DNA from: Isoetes taiwanensis
Taxonomy: Eukaryota > Streptophyta > Lycopodiopsida > Isoetales > Isoetaceae
DNA length: 64,000 nt
Assembly (NCBI GenBank): GCA_021234155.1
Contig: JAJEKV010000041.1
Location: forward strand, 12,040,689-12,104,688
Reading direction: 5' to 3'
Shown: positions 1-11,907 of the stretch, piece after piece
Numbering within the stretch: the stretch's first letter is position 1
How the letters are laid out: each line of letters starts with the position of its first letter
Program-made: the position numbers and the translations under genes
Notes under the pieces: model-generated
What the model saw: only the letters and a program-made list of their open reading frames with translations
Told to the model about the DNA's origin: nothing
The model's database searches: none

Positions 1-1090
1 AACGCCAAACAAGTTGCTACAAAACGAGATTTTAAGGTAGGTCAAATCGGCGTGGGCGCGATTTTATTCGCATAAATAACGTATTATAGTGGAACATAAA
101 CTTTAAAAACTAATCCGAATCATCGCCGACAAAGGCCGGTAGCGGTCTTTGAGATCCCGTCGATCATGAACAAACCATGCTCGATTCCATATAAGATGGA
201 TTACAACATCAAAGGGATCGATAGAAGCTTTAAGGGATTCATAGCAACGACATCAAGCCCGATCCCGAAGTTCTATTTCTAGCTCATCGCAAGACCTCGC
301 AGAGGTCTGCATGGTTCATCTGGCAGGTAATAGAATGTGCCATAATAACAAGCAGAAGGCGGAGGCCGAAGCCGATGGTTTGCCAATTTCATGCATACCT
401 ATTTATAGACACCTAAATTATTGACGGTATATACATACAAATTATTGCAAGTATAGCAAACCATACACATAATATAAAAGAACAATACGTACACAGAACC
501 AATAATGCTGATATAAGAACACAATATATATTCGAAAGAGGTTGGTGTAAAGTATATTTCATATTCAAAACTTTTTGGAAAGTGTATTTCCTGTATACAT
601 ATATATCAAAAAAGTTCCCTTTCTAGAACGATCTTCTCTAGGTCCCTGTCAATTTCCCATGTCCGATTAAGTTGCGGGTATAGTGTTTGTATCTCTTCGA
701 CCGTTTTTCCTGTAGCTATTTCGTGCAAGATACTGACAAAACGAAGGCGAAGTCATCTTTGTCAAAATCTTCGTGGATGATAGGATGGTGGATTTAGTGA
801 TCGGGATCGATTGAAGCAACACTTCAAGGCGCCATCATCAACTATAATGATGTCTTCCTTCTCCCGAACGCCCAAGTCATCCATCATGTCGCCAAGCATT
901 TCACAAATATTTTTTTTACCTCAGTAGGGATCCTTCGGTTATTGAATGACTTACATTTGCTCGATCCCAAACAGATGCCCAATCTCTATGTAACTTCGGG
1001 AACTACTCTCAAAACTCCTGTATATTTCTATTCTCCATCGACGACCAAATTGCACAACGAAATAAAGTGAAAGCTTGGTCTAACATCTCC
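1..1090. other. No recognisable gene
   Basis: AT-rich sequence with no open frame longer than about 65 codons that resembles a known protein. The last part (from about 960) may belong to the 5' portion of the DUF7869-like remnant that follows, but I cannot follow a continuous frame there. Confidence 0.4.
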
Positions 1091-1094
1091 TTCA

Positions 1095-2820
1095 GATACG
1101 TCCGCGGATTCAAACAACTTTGCCAAGTGCAATTTATGTGCTAAGCTGAAGGAGACACTAGATAAGACTGTGCAACCAAGTCTAAGGGCAAAGATAAGGG
1201 AACATATGAAGGACCATATGACGATCAACTATCATGTAGATCAACTTATTGGATGTGGAGGACCTTATCTCCGCAATGGAACCTAATAACTATCTATGTA
1301 TTATACATGATAAAATGGACCAACAAAGACTTGTCTTCCACAATTCAAGTACATTCCTAAGTCATGTGGAAGATCATACCCTTTGCTGATTTCAATGATC
1401 GGGGCAATATTGCATGGGCGCCTCCGCACCTATTATGGCCATTTCAGTTTAGATTTGTGGAGTGATGGTCCGTGATTTTCACATTGGGAGTATCATGAGG
1501 TGTTTAAGAAACTATGAGAAGGGTTACAATGGTCACCTACAAGATCCTACAGCTAGCCAGGCACTACATAGTACATTGTTGGATGGAACCCCTAATAGTA
1601 TTGAAAAGTTTAGCAAGGCAAGATTTAGGAGGAATAGACCTAATGAACATGTTGGAGCTTCAACATCTCGCGTGCTAAACCTCCGAGATCCGCCTGCCGA
1701 AAGCTCCTCTTGCAACTAGATAATTGTGCTGGTCAAAATAAGAACAGTGGATGTTTTCTTTCCTATCCTACTTAACACCGTGGGGTATTTTTGAAAGAGT
1801 CAATTTGGGGTTCCTAATGCCCTATACTCATGAGGATGTGGATGCATTGTTTGGAAAATATAGTCATGTATTGAGACAGCAGACAGTTACCAACTTTCCC
1901 AGGCTATTGGAAATATTTCATGGATGTACAAATCCATCTCCTATAGGATCTATCATAGAAGAAGTGCCTGATTGGAAGAGTTTTGTGGATGGTTATGCTC
2001 TCGACATGGAAGGTCATTCTAGACCTCTTCAATTCACTTTTTTGGGTGAGAGAAGGGATTCCAATCATGCAATGGAAAATGAGACCTTCGGAGGAGAAGT
2101 GGAGAGGTGGGGCAGAAATTTGGCACGTGGATGCAAATGGCAAGCCTATGATACCTCCCCGTCAACCAAAAGCTCTAAAACCAATCTGAAGAAGTCAAGC
2201 AATTGGGCTTGACTAAGGATGGCATCAATGACTACATCAAGCATTGGCAAACTAATTCGGATGAGACTAATCGCATTGATAGATTATTGGAAGAAGGTGA
2301 TCAACTTGTTGGATGAGGTAAACACATCCTCGGAGAGCTGAAAAGAAGGGTGGTTCCCTAAAAGTAAGTGGAAAACATTAGTCGGTGGTCGACGAAGATG
2401 ATGGTACCATTAGTAGCATTGTGAAGGCATATGCTCCTCCTCAACTGATAAACACTATGTTGGTCCTAAGAAGGATAGGCCAAAATATTTAGGCATGGAT
2501 TGTTATGAACCTTCTACTGACGTGGAGTGCCACCAATTTGTAGTAGTAAAATCAGCAGATCTAGAGACCTATCCCGTGTATCTCGGATATTTGCAAAGAA
2601 GAAGGTGATGTTAACTTCAATAAGGTGTGCGTGGAATGGTGGTGTCCAAGATGCCAGCTTGAGTAATGTCACCGATAAAGAAAGATATTCAGATTGTTGG
2701 ACAAAGAGGTGGAGGAGAAATCCAAGTGATCCTGATCTTTGGCTAGACATTGAAACCGTATTGTACTCGTGGACTTCAAAAACTATTCCTAGTAATGGGC
2801 CGTTCACATGATAGCTTTTT
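1095..2820 (+). pseudogene. Decayed DUF7869-type protein gene (transposon-related)
   Basis: Several plus-strand fragments in different frames follow the order expected for the DUF7869 family, a large protein family in plants and algae that is probably transposon-derived. Near 1107-1210 there is a Cys motif (FAKCNLCAKLKE) with a charged helix. Near 1310 there is KMDQQRL, the family's 'D-x-MDQ' segment. At about 1718-1746 DNCAGQNKN appears, the family's most characteristic motif. The open stretch 1751-2212 holds FLMPYTHEDVDALF, the second hallmark (usually GHTHEDVDxxF), and a tail readable to about 2320 (TKDGINDYIKHW). A C-terminal piece (FVVVKSADLE) lies near 2537. At least one in-frame stop (1717) and several frameshifts break it. 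An acidic metal-binding role for the two D motifs is inference. Family assignment is firm on the two motifs; boundaries are approximate. Confidence 0.7.
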
Positions 2821-4680
2821 GGGTCAAAGAAATGTAAGCAACCGATTCGCGGTCGATTCAAATACCTCCAAATTTAATCACCATCGCGTAGCATCCCCGA
2901 CGACAAATGAATCCTCATAACGGCTGATTTTTTTCTGCTCAGCTCAAGTTCAACAAGGACTCACCGCCCCAATCGCAATGGGTCCATGTGAACCCAAAGA
3001 TAAAAACAAATGAGAGTTACAATACCTCGGGATGTAAGGAATAAGGTTCTCATATCCTTGGGGATGCTAGTGGAAAAATGAAAAACAAGCATTATGTATC
3101 TTTTCTACGCTTAATAAAAGTTGTGTACTACTTGAGTTCCATGATATATGATTTTGTAATTTGAAGTTAAGGTGTGAATTTATATTCTCGTGTGATTATA
3201 TGTTAACGTCTATTCTAGTCTAAGGGCAACAAAGTTACTAAAAAGGTGAATTTAACAAAGTTACTAAAAAAGTGCAATATAAAATTTATCCCAAAATTAA
3301 GACATAATCCCAATTTAATTGAATGATGGTTTTTTGGCTTATCAGAATATTTTTCCGACTGCCAAACTCTCTATAACCTTAGGCAATTGGCCTGAAAAAA
3401 AAATCCAAAAAGTTTCCCACTTGCCGGGAAAACCAAATTTAAACAATAGATATCATTTTTTGTATTATTGAAGTCAAATATTGTTTGTAAAATTTTATAT
3501 GCAAAGCAATTAAAGTTTATCCATTTTTCATGACATCCCTATTAGGTTTCCAAAATGTTGTTTGGGAGCGGTATTACCTAAGATTTTGGATGGTTTTTGG
3601 GTGTAGTCGTATGGGAAATTGTTATAATGCTGACGTCAGTAAATAGGTTTTGTTGTTCCAATGGTCGATTGGGGTCGATTGGGTTAGTTCTGGAACTTGC
3701 AATTTTTGGAATGGCAGTGGTGGCGATGGCCTCGCGTCCACGTGGAGCGGCTGGAGCAGAGCAGGGGCAGTTTCTTTCGATGGGCGGCTCCTTGCGATGG
3801 GAGGGTTTATTTGGTAGATGGGCGGTTGCTTGGCGATGCCAGAGTTCAGGGGCCGTAACCCACTGGCAGAAGCAGTCATGCAAAATCTCTTCGGCCAAAA
3901 GCATCTTCGACAGGGCACAAACATCTTCGACAAGCCAAAAGCATCTTCGGTGTGTGTTTCTTTCTTCACAAACATTCTCATTTTGGTTTTTGCAGAGGTT
4001 TAGGTGCAAGAAGGTCTGGAGTATGAAGGCTTGCTCTGATTAAGCCCTTTTTTCCTTAAGCCGTATTCCTTCAGCCGCCTAGATGCTCTTGGAGGCATGC
4101 CAGCCTCAGGAAGAGCCCCTGTTGCAGAATGTGCTTCTATTTGGCTTTAACAGGTTATGTCTTGAGGTTTTCATCTTGAGGTTTTCTGGAACTGCCTTTT
4201 GGGCAGGGGGTTCAAATCCCCATGCTTCCTCTTCATGTTTTTGGAGTAGTGACACTGACGCCCCTCTTCATGCTTCATATTGAGATGTGTTATTGAAATT
4301 GGTGTGTATGTACTTGGTTGACTTGGATGGAATACGTTGTAGTGCACCTTAGGATGACGTGGAAATTGGGGTTTGACTCCATCTTGACTTGCAAGGGACG
4401 GTATCTCACCGATGGTTGGGCCTAGATTTTGGGGGCATATGTATGCGAAACCGTAGTCAAGAGTGTATTTTTTGAGTGATTTGAGCTGCTTGTTGGCCAC
4501 TCAAAATAGCAATCTGAAATCGGCTCTGGGATGTGATTATTTTGGTATTGATCTGCATGGTATGAGGATAGAAGGATAAAAACACACGCTGCTTTCTTTT
4601 TTCAGCAGGGGTTTCGGCATGGGCAGGGGCAGAGGCAGGGTTTCAGCCGGGGGTGCCGGCAGGCAGGCAGGGATTTCGGC
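2821..4680. other. Intergenic, low-complexity and G-rich tracts
   Basis: Nothing here looks like a gene. Open frames at 3578-4043 exist on both strands but match nothing I know. Between 3895 and 3950 the word AAGCATCTTCG recurs in tandem-like fashion. Between 4600 and 4680 there is a purine-rich stretch with repeated GGCAGG and GCCGG words. Confidence 0.4.
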
Positions 4681-4681
4681 A

Positions 4682-5950
4682 CTTGGTAACCACTTAATTC
4701 AGTTATTGATGTATTGCCGGCAGGTCTTGGTAACCACTTAATTCAGTTATTGATGTATGCTGACGATGTGGTTCTTATTTCAGAAAATCCAATGGGCCTA
4801 CAAGTACATCTAGATAGCTTGGAGCTATTCTCTAAAGATCAGAGTATGAAGGTAAACATGTCAAAATCAAAATGCATGATTTTTGGGACTGTGGCAAAAA
4901 CAGACTTCTTTTATGGGACAGATAAACTGGAGGTAGTTGATACATACAAATATTTGGGTTTAGAGGTTAGCTCTAGTTACAGTTGGAAGGAGTGCATCAT
5001 GAAGAGAATAGCAGGAGGTAAATTGGCACTATATAGCATGCTGAGGAGATGTCATAAGACAAGTTTGCAAACATGGCACTTGCATAAAATGCTTTTTCGA
5101 ACTTTGGTTCAAACGGTCGTGCTTTATGGATCTCCCATATGGGGGCCATCTATCTCCGGAAAGCTCTGGAGCAAAATAGAGGGGGTTCTTAAGTTGTTTT
5201 TGTGGGAGGAATTGGGAGTCAAGAAACATGTGCCTTATGCAATGATCTTGTCAGAGGTTGGAATGCTCCCACTAGAGGCGGAGGCCTTGTGCCAGACAAT
5301 TGCGTACATTAATCGGGTTAAAAGCTTGGACAATGACATGCTTCCATACACAGGAATGCAAATGTCTTCTGAGAATGGATGGTTCTCTGATGTTAAAATG
5401 TGGACAAGCAAATGGGGGTTGGATGTACAAGATTGGTCGGATTCTGATGCAAGTGTCAGGGACATAGTGCTACCTAAGGTAATTGAGAGGTTGTGGCATG
5501 AAAAAGGGACCAAGATGAATTTCTACCTGATGGAGGTTAATCCCATGCTTGTGTATATGGAACAAGAGCGCAACCATGGCTTAGGAAGGTGATTGCACGA
5601 TATAGACTGGGTTCTCACCGGTTGCGGGTTGAGACATGTCGTTATGAAGGGATTTCAAGAGAAGATCAACCATGTTCTTGTGACATGGGACACATTGAAG
5701 ATGAGGAACATGTCGCTTTTATCTTATCCTCATTACCGTAAAAAATGCTTGATGATTTTGAGATCACCAAGAAGATTTCCGAATTTTTTACTTTATTGCA
5801 AATAGAGCCTTTGAAGCTGGGTACTTTTATGTTAAAAATAGAAACCCATCGTGAACTAGTACTGCAAAGTTTGAAATCAGTGGATGTACATTTAGCTTCA
5901 TGACCTTTGGGGTCTCATGAAGCTCGATCTAATTATTATAATGATTATTA
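4682..5950 (+). mobile_element. 5'-truncated non-LTR (LINE) retrotransposon fragment
   Basis: A LINE copy that begins inside the reverse transcriptase. Sequence just before the catalytic YADD motif is present twice: a block of about 32 bp at 4683-4714 recurs at 4728-4759, with 13 bp between. The 3' end is near 5950. It carries a small inverted repeat around 'CTTCATGAC...GTCTCATGAAG' (about 5895-5922) and then an AT-rich (ATT/ATA) tail, as in many plant LINEs. No target-site duplication could be defined. The fragment is too short to be mobile. Confidence 0.75.
4714..5592 (+). pseudogene. LINE reverse transcriptase, C-terminal half
   Basis: The 292-residue frame starts just before the RT active site: YADDVVLISE lies at residues 14-23, followed by the conserved 'NMSKSKCMIFG' segment and KYLGLEVSS, both typical downstream motifs of LINE RT (primer grip and thumb). 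The rest matches the helical region that follows RT in plant LINEs. The natural protein continues past the stop at 5590. In the next frame RLGSHRLRVET and a Cys/His finger (around CSCDMGHIEDEEH, 5600-5720) are still readable, so a frameshift near 5580 ended the gene. Fingers and palm motif A are missing because of 5' truncation. Reverse transcription is the family role; this copy cannot perform it. Confidence 0.8.
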
Positions 5951-8420
5951 TTATATTTTTCAAGTAAATCAATCTTAAGAGTTCTTTGTCTTAATGCACT
6001 CTAGTCCTCTATTTTGCTTATGGAATATGTTGCCTTGAGCATGTCAACTAAGGATTCGTCGTACATGTTGTCTAGACTAAAGTTTGATTTCATGTTGTCT
6101 AGACTAAAGTTTGATTTGTAAAGTGGCACTCCGATAGTCAAGTGCAAATACATCTAATGCTAAATTATATAATTTTATTTCAATGGATATGATTGACAAA
6201 GTACAATGTTTTAACAAAACACATGCAATGAATATTTTCCAAATAGTATTCTAAGTATTTTGGAAATTTCGACTAGCAAAATGCTTCTGAACTTGGTAGG
6301 TTTAACAATGGTCAAGTTGATGTCATATTATCAATATTATCAGATAGCAATATGATATATCTGCTAGGAACAATATCCTAGAGTTGCTTCGACATATGAC
6401 TGAAATGACATAGGCAACACGACCTAGTTTTTAGATTTGTCACGCTACTCAAAGCTTACTTTACCATCTATTTGCACAATACTGCAGGATTTAGACAGAA
6501 ACTCTTCGATTTGTAGAGGCAAATTTCATCCTTCAATTTACGCACCTTCATATTCTCTACCCCATCCACACAGAGCACATCCCTGGCATGGCATCCAGAG
6601 CGCCATATGAATAGAAAATCATGATGACATCCCCTTTACATTGCTGCTTCCAAATATAAGTGCCATTGTGTCTACATCATTCAAGCTCGCATAACACATC
6701 ATCAACCATTGTCACTCATTCACATTAAGGTGGTTAAACTTCATGCCCATGTACTGAGGTTCTTATGCAGACAAAAGAAATCTCTAGAGTTCTATCTGCT
6801 GAACATTAAGGCATTTCAAGTTAACAACAATCCCTTTCTACTGCAGACTGCGTAATAAATCTTCATTTGGGACATCGCGATTGCTTTTGCTAAACGTTGT
6901 CCAAGAATCTGTTTGTTGCTAACATCATCATCTCACACTTTCTGTTTCTCTTAAACTGGATCGAAAAAAACGAGGCCACATTCTACACGTTCACATGCGG
7001 CTCATAAGAAGAGCAATATACAGTCAAACAAGGGCAGTATGGTATGTTCACTATCCATATTTCCATTCTCTCCAACAAGCCAAATTGTTGAACTATTCCT
7101 GCTCCTCTTCATTGTCACTAGTTACATTCAGCCAATTATCTCCTTATTTTTGATCAGGGGCTTAGGGGGGGGGGTTTCCCATGAAGGGATCTGGAGCCGA
7201 GACCTCAATGCCAAAGCTTTTTGAGCTCCCATGAATCAAAAGACTTTTAGATTTTTCCTTGCAAAATCTCAGCCGATTGATGCACAAGAACGAAACCGAG
7301 CTGATTGATCAAATCAAGTCCAAGACCCGAGGATCAAGTAATGGTGATGCATTACTTTTGTCGAGGTCCCAAACCTGAGTCCCTCGGAATGAGGCGATCA
7401 GGGGAACTGACCTCCAAAAAGCCTAGCCTCCAGAAAACCTGCATGTTTCATGTGTATGGAAAATCCCCCTTACAATGGATGGCACGATACCTAATAGCAC
7501 GTACCTTGAGTGTACTACAATATTTACAAGTCAATTGTTCTGGTAATGAGACTCTCCTTTCTTTAAACTAGATAAGATGCATCTTTCGTATCATTTAACT
7601 GTTTCTTTCTGCAATGGTCTTTGAAAAACATACTATACTGATCTTCAATGCTGCAAGGGACACGAATGGCTACAGCTATTCCATTGGACAGATTTATGTA
7701 TCTCTATTTGTATCACACAATGCATCTTAATTATAGATGCACTTTAAATTCACAAATACCAGTATACTCATTACAATGCTCAGGGCCTTTACAATGCAGG
7801 CAATCAGATAATCTAATAGTACATAAAATTCTTTTGCAGTTCATTGCAACATTCTTAGAGCAGTTATTTTGCTAATATTCCCTACTATTTATTTATGCTA
7901 TCAAAGCCTTGGAATGGTGTTACAAAGACATGCTACACCAATCTTTGAGTACAGCAATATCTGTTACTTATACCAAACATCAATATCCTTTATGCATTTC
8001 ATGCAACGTTAAAATGGAAACAACGCAAACTAAAAGTTCTATCATGCTAAAACATTTGTAGTACTGCTCTTTAACTTGAATTCCACATGGAAATGCAAGC
8101 AGATAATGACAGGTTATCGTCTATGAGTTTTTTCAGTCTCAGACATTATAAGGAGACAGTTAGGACTCAAAAACGGTATCCAAAACAAATTAAACTGAAG
8201 GACTCTTGGACCTGCAGTACATCACTGCAGTACAGCAACACACCAAACAGCAAGAAGATAACTGAAACCCATTCTCTCACGATCAGCATCCAGAACCACT
8301 ATAAGCATGGTACACATTTGCACTTTTGGATACAAACGAGTATACTGGGATCAAGTGAAAGTTTTCTTTCAATGTTTCACAGGTAAATGATACAGTGCCT
8401 TAACTAATGTGAAGAAAAAT
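5951..8420. other. Intergenic; includes sequence downstream of the F-box gene
   Basis: AT-rich, with no supported coding region. The right-hand part should contain the 3' untranslated region of the minus-strand F-box gene, but no polyadenylation signal could be singled out. A G9 run lies near 7157-7171. Confidence 0.4.
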
Positions 8421-8428
8421 GCATTTTC

Positions 8429-9562
8429 TTAGAAGGCTAATGTCTGGCAGTTCAGATGATTGTGCATGTTCTCTGTGCCAGGAAAAAAAAAACCCTTTGT
8501 TTCGGCTATAAAGCAATGTGTTACACATTCTGGACAGTCCAAAAGCTGCAAGCTATTGGTGGAGGCATGATAAATTACTAATCCATCGTCTAGAGTCACC
8601 AACAAGACATCGTCTACAGGCAAAAAAGAATCAGCCCGAAACCATGGACTATCACTTACTGTTATTGAAATGAGCTTTATGAGAGCAATTGATGTCTTCA
8701 TCTCATAAGGAATCCACACACAAAATTCATTCTCAATCCTTCCAACAAACAAAACCTGGCCCTTAATTTGTGCCAACTGCTCCTCCCGAATCATTTCCTT
8801 AGTATGGATCTTTTTTTTTGACCAAGAGTCTTCAGCAATGTTGTACTTACATATGAAGAAGTCTGCACAGTCTAAAACATACATAGAATCTCCAATGCAA
8901 GTTTGACCCCATGTATCAAAAAAAGCTTTCACAGGTTTGCTTCTACTCCATCCACTAGTGCTTGACTGATAAATGACAAGGTGATATATTCCCCTAATCT
9001 CGAAACGTCCAACAGTAAGGATGACCACGTAGCTTTTAGTCAACAGGTCAAAATGGAAAGAATAAGACAGAATGCTATGACGATCCATCACATCTTTGGG
9101 AGGAACTAGAACATCGATGGGAGCCGAAGATTTGAACGGATTAAACACACGGAACACATCTGGATGCTGACTACGAGTGCACAAAAGACCATGCGAAAAT
9201 CGAATGGGAATACACTCTGGTGTATTTGTCTTTGGATAACACTTTCTACTGGCAATAAGGTCTTGAAAGTTTACATTTTGGAGCTCTCTGAAGGGTCTCC
9301 ACAAACAATTTGCGTTGGAAGATGTAGGAAGATCAGCCCAAGTGAATTCAGAATTATCAAGATCCAAGCGACATAAAACACGACGAGAGCAAGCAGATTG
9401 CATGTTCCAAAAGGAGTTTGAGTGAATAGTTCTGTACCAATATTTGGAGACCAGAGAAAAGCGCGCAACATCGGCTACGTCGCCCAACGAAAGGAGCACT
9501 TTGTATAAAGCATCATCCGGCAGCAAGGGCATATCAGCAGCTCGAGCTTCCGCATTTGCCAT
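8429..9562 (-). CDS. F-box protein with F-box-associated/kelch-like C-terminus
   Basis: An uninterrupted frame. I prefer the ATG at 9562 (MANAEARA...), which puts the F-box near the N-terminus as is usual. An in-frame ATG at 9670 would add 36 residues that look like translated leader. From the preferred start the protein is about 377 residues. The F-box occupies roughly residues 10-55: MPLLPDDALYKVL, LVSKYW and SNSFW fit the pattern LPxDxLxxIL...SVCKxWxxL. The remainder has the weakly conserved strands seen in plant F-box-associated and galactose-oxidase-like repeats (FSHGLLCTR, RVFNPFK, FHFDLLTKSYVV, IYGD-like turns). Plant F-box proteins act as substrate receptors of SCF ubiquitin ligases by binding SKP1; the substrate cannot be predicted. 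No intron is evident. It is the only intact host-like gene in the window. Confidence 0.85.
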   Translation of the reverse strand: MANAEARAADMPLLPDDALYKVLLSLGDVADVARFSLVSKYWYRTIHSNSFWNMQSACSRRVLCRLDLDNSEFTWADLPTSSNANCLWRPFRELQNVNFQDLIASRKCYPKTNTPECIPIRFSHGLLCTRSQHPDVFRVFNPFKSSAPIDVLVPPKDVMDRHSILSYSFHFDLLTKSYVVILTVGRFEIRGIYHLVIYQSSTSGWSRSKPVKAFFDTWGQTCIGDSMYVLDCADFFICKYNIAEDSWSKKKIHTKEMIREEQLAQIKGQVLFVGRIENEFCVWIPYEMKTSIALIKLISITVSDSPWFRADSFLPVDDVLLVTLDDGLVIYHASTNSLQLLDCPECVTHCFIAETKGFFFPGTENMHNHLNCQTLAF

Positions 9563-9670
9563 GGCGTGACCCAAGCTTTGGTGGAGCTTTAGGGTTTTTA
9601 ATTCCGTTTCCTGAATCGTGGTCGATTTCACTATGGTTGAATCCACGTAGAGAATGAATGCAGGCAGCAA

Positions 9671-10880
9671 TTACTCAAGGACAATTTATATTTACAAGAT
9701 TTCCTTTTAGTACATTTTGTAAAGATAAATGGAGTAGTGGTGTTGCCAATAAGTAAATGGAGGGTTAGCTTGCTTATTATGGTTGTAAGTATCAAACAAA
9801 CTATGTAGAAGCCTCATTACTCAGAGTAATTCTCAAGGAGTAGTCCAGCTTTTTGAATCGTCCACTAGCCAAGTTCCACTAGCCAAGTTTATGTGTTCGG
9901 AAGACATACTCTCAATCGAGTGCTCCTGGATTGTATTAGATTTCTACACTGCTAAAATGCGTACAAAAGGCAAGTTTATATGTCCAATTTATATATTCTC
10001 AATCAAGTATTGTTTGATTATATTAGGTTTCTACATTTTTTTGAGGAGTTAAGGGCACATCATGTGCTTCCTAGCTATTGTCACATAGCTACAATTAATT
10101 TTTTATTTTTTCCAACACGATATTGCAAGGACAATACAATAGATCATAAGGAATGAAAATTGGGAACCCCAAAAAATACGCAAACTATATTTGCTTGCCA
10201 AAGGCCCCCAAAAAATAAGCAAACTATATTTGCTTGCCAGAGTAATGTCTTACATTCGGATGTAAGACTATATATGCTCTTTGGAGATTGATGAATTTTT
10301 ATGGCCTTAATATTTTTTCTATTTCTGTGATCCGAGGTTGGCAGTAAATTTTTTGCACATTTTTCTTTGAACTCTTTTGAACATTCAGGCATACAACTTG
10401 TTGCTCAAGCCATCTTCACATCCAATTTTTCCAGAAAAAATCAAGGAATGTGCAACTACTTGTCCTGACAAAGCAAATGAAGTTGTGCAACAAAGGATTG
10501 ACAACCCCCATAACAATGTTAGAGTAATCAAATTTGGGCTGTAGAATCCACCTGTTTGTACTAAAGATGCTTGCTTCATGTAAAATAGTCGTGTTATCAT
10601 TATCTCAAGAAAACTCGGCTTACCCGGGGGTTTCACCCTTAAAATTCCGTATCAAACATGTGCGTGACTGGGTAGGGGTTTTTTTTTTGCCTCACCCGTT
10701 CGTATACGGTCTGAAAAAAATACGGGTGCTGTGTGTTTGTTTCGGACGTCGTCGTTTAGGGGTGCTGTGGGCGGGAACTCCTCACCCGCTTGATACGGTA
10801 GGGGTGCTTGAAGATCCGAAGCTTTGAACCTCTTGCTTTAATTTTCATTACTCATATTTCTGTTAATCTTTGCATATGTT
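9671..10880. other. Intergenic; upstream of the F-box gene
   Basis: No coding region is supported. A 39-bp block is repeated in tandem around 10165-10240 (CCCCAAAAAATA...GCAAACTATATTTGCTTGCCA). The stretch 10612-10815 is unlike its surroundings (G-rich, with CGTAT and ACGGG words) and may be a small mobile-element remnant; see findings. Confidence 0.4.
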
Positions 10881-10920
10881 AGGGGCATAGAGGCCCAAAT
10901 CCAGCCTGGAATCAGAAGAT

Positions 10921-11000
10921 AGTCTGAAGGAGCAGCAATGCCAAGAAACAGAGTACAAGGCCTCAGAGTTGCGGTTATTGAGAAAGGAAGACTTCAGGAG
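10921..11000 (+). other. Possible host-gene exon with a Rossmann-like motif
   Basis: In one frame this stretch reads SEGAAMPRNRVQ followed by GLRVAVIEKGRLQ. That is the beta-strand/acidic-end pattern of an FAD- or NAD-binding fold, as in plant FAD-dependent oxidoreductases of the geranylgeranyl-reductase-like type. An AG lies just before it (near 10920) and a good donor follows, GAG|GTATGT at 11000/11001. The L1 insertion at 11,069 would then be in the downstream intron. No neighbouring exon of the same gene was found, so this may be an isolated pseudo-exon. Confidence 0.25.
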
Positions 11001-11026
11001 GTATGTTGGTAGTTTGCGATCTTTGT

Positions 11027-11068
11027 GTAATGGCTTAGGTTGATCATCTTTGTGTAATGGCTTAGGTT
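11027..11068 (+). repeat. Target-site duplication (left) of the L1, in a local tandem duplicate
   Basis: The 15-mer GTAATGGCTTAGGTT at 11054-11068 directly precedes the truncated L1. It recurs at 26148-26162 directly after the A-rich 3' end, so it is the L1 target-site duplication. A further copy at 11027-11041 is part of a tandem 27-bp duplication of the target region. Confidence 0.85.
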
Positions 11069-11907
11069 CAAATTTTTTTCTGAACCATGGTCCTCTGGTA
11101 TTTGAAAATTATCAAATCTCATTTCTTAAATGGAATCCCAGACTTGAAACCAAATCCTTTGACTCTTTATGCATTGCTTCTACTACTTTGCATGGCTTGA
11201 ATCCTATTTACTGGAATGAAGATTGTTTCAGATCTTTATTTAATTCCATTGGCACCTACATTTCTACTGAATATTACCCTGAAAGACCACCCCGTGCCTT
11301 TATCCAACTTGACCTTTCCAAAGATATCCCAACTCAAATTCCTTTCCTTGATGCTTTTGGACAGAAGTCAACTCTATCACTAAGGTGGTCAGGTCTGCCT
11401 CCTCAATGTCAAACATGTCAGAACAGGCATTTTTGGTATGATGTTTGCAGTTCAGGCTCTAAGAATCAGGTGATCATGCCAACATATTCAATTCCATTAA
11501 AGGGTATGAGTCAAGCTAAAAAAGTTGTGTCCTCACATGAAACAATAGCATCCAGAAGTGCTATGCCTCGAGACAGAAATGAAACAGCTGGGATGACACT
11601 ATTAGATAATGCTTCAAATGCAAAGGATTATAATGATTTCAGCTGGAAAAGAGTCAATGGTTCTCAAAGGAGAATCCACAAGAACAGAATGGAAAAGGAG
11701 AAGTTAAAGCAAAATCATGACCATCAAAATTTTGCATTTTCAAGTGATAGTGCTTTGACAGAATGTTCAAAAAGCCCGCAGAAAATAAAGGTGATTCGTG
11801 GTATGGTGAATACATTGAAAAGGGGAAAGCCCCCATGGATCGGTCGGCAACATCAACGTAAGGTCCAGATTCAACTGATAGAATTATTCAAGATGCAAAA
11901 ATCTTGA
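11069..11907 (+). pseudogene. L1 ORF1 (DUF4283 / zinc-knuckle RNA-binding protein), 5'-truncated
   Basis: The frame opens at the truncation point and reads through the second half of DUF4283 (LVFENYQISFLKWNPR, then LHGLNPIYWNED). That is the form this domain takes in plant L1 ORF1 and gag-like proteins. A Cys/His knuckle follows (CQTCQNRHFWYDVC, spacing C-x2-C-x4-H-x4-C) at about 11408-11450. After it comes a low-complexity basic and Ser-rich region. The family role is to coat L1 RNA as a chaperone. The N-terminal half is absent, and ORF1 is interrupted by a stop at 11905. Confidence 0.8.

Noticed and set aside
3578-4043. Overlapping open frames of about 120-148 codons on both strands
   Set aside because: No recognisable domain, and the two strands are equally open. 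Most likely chance.
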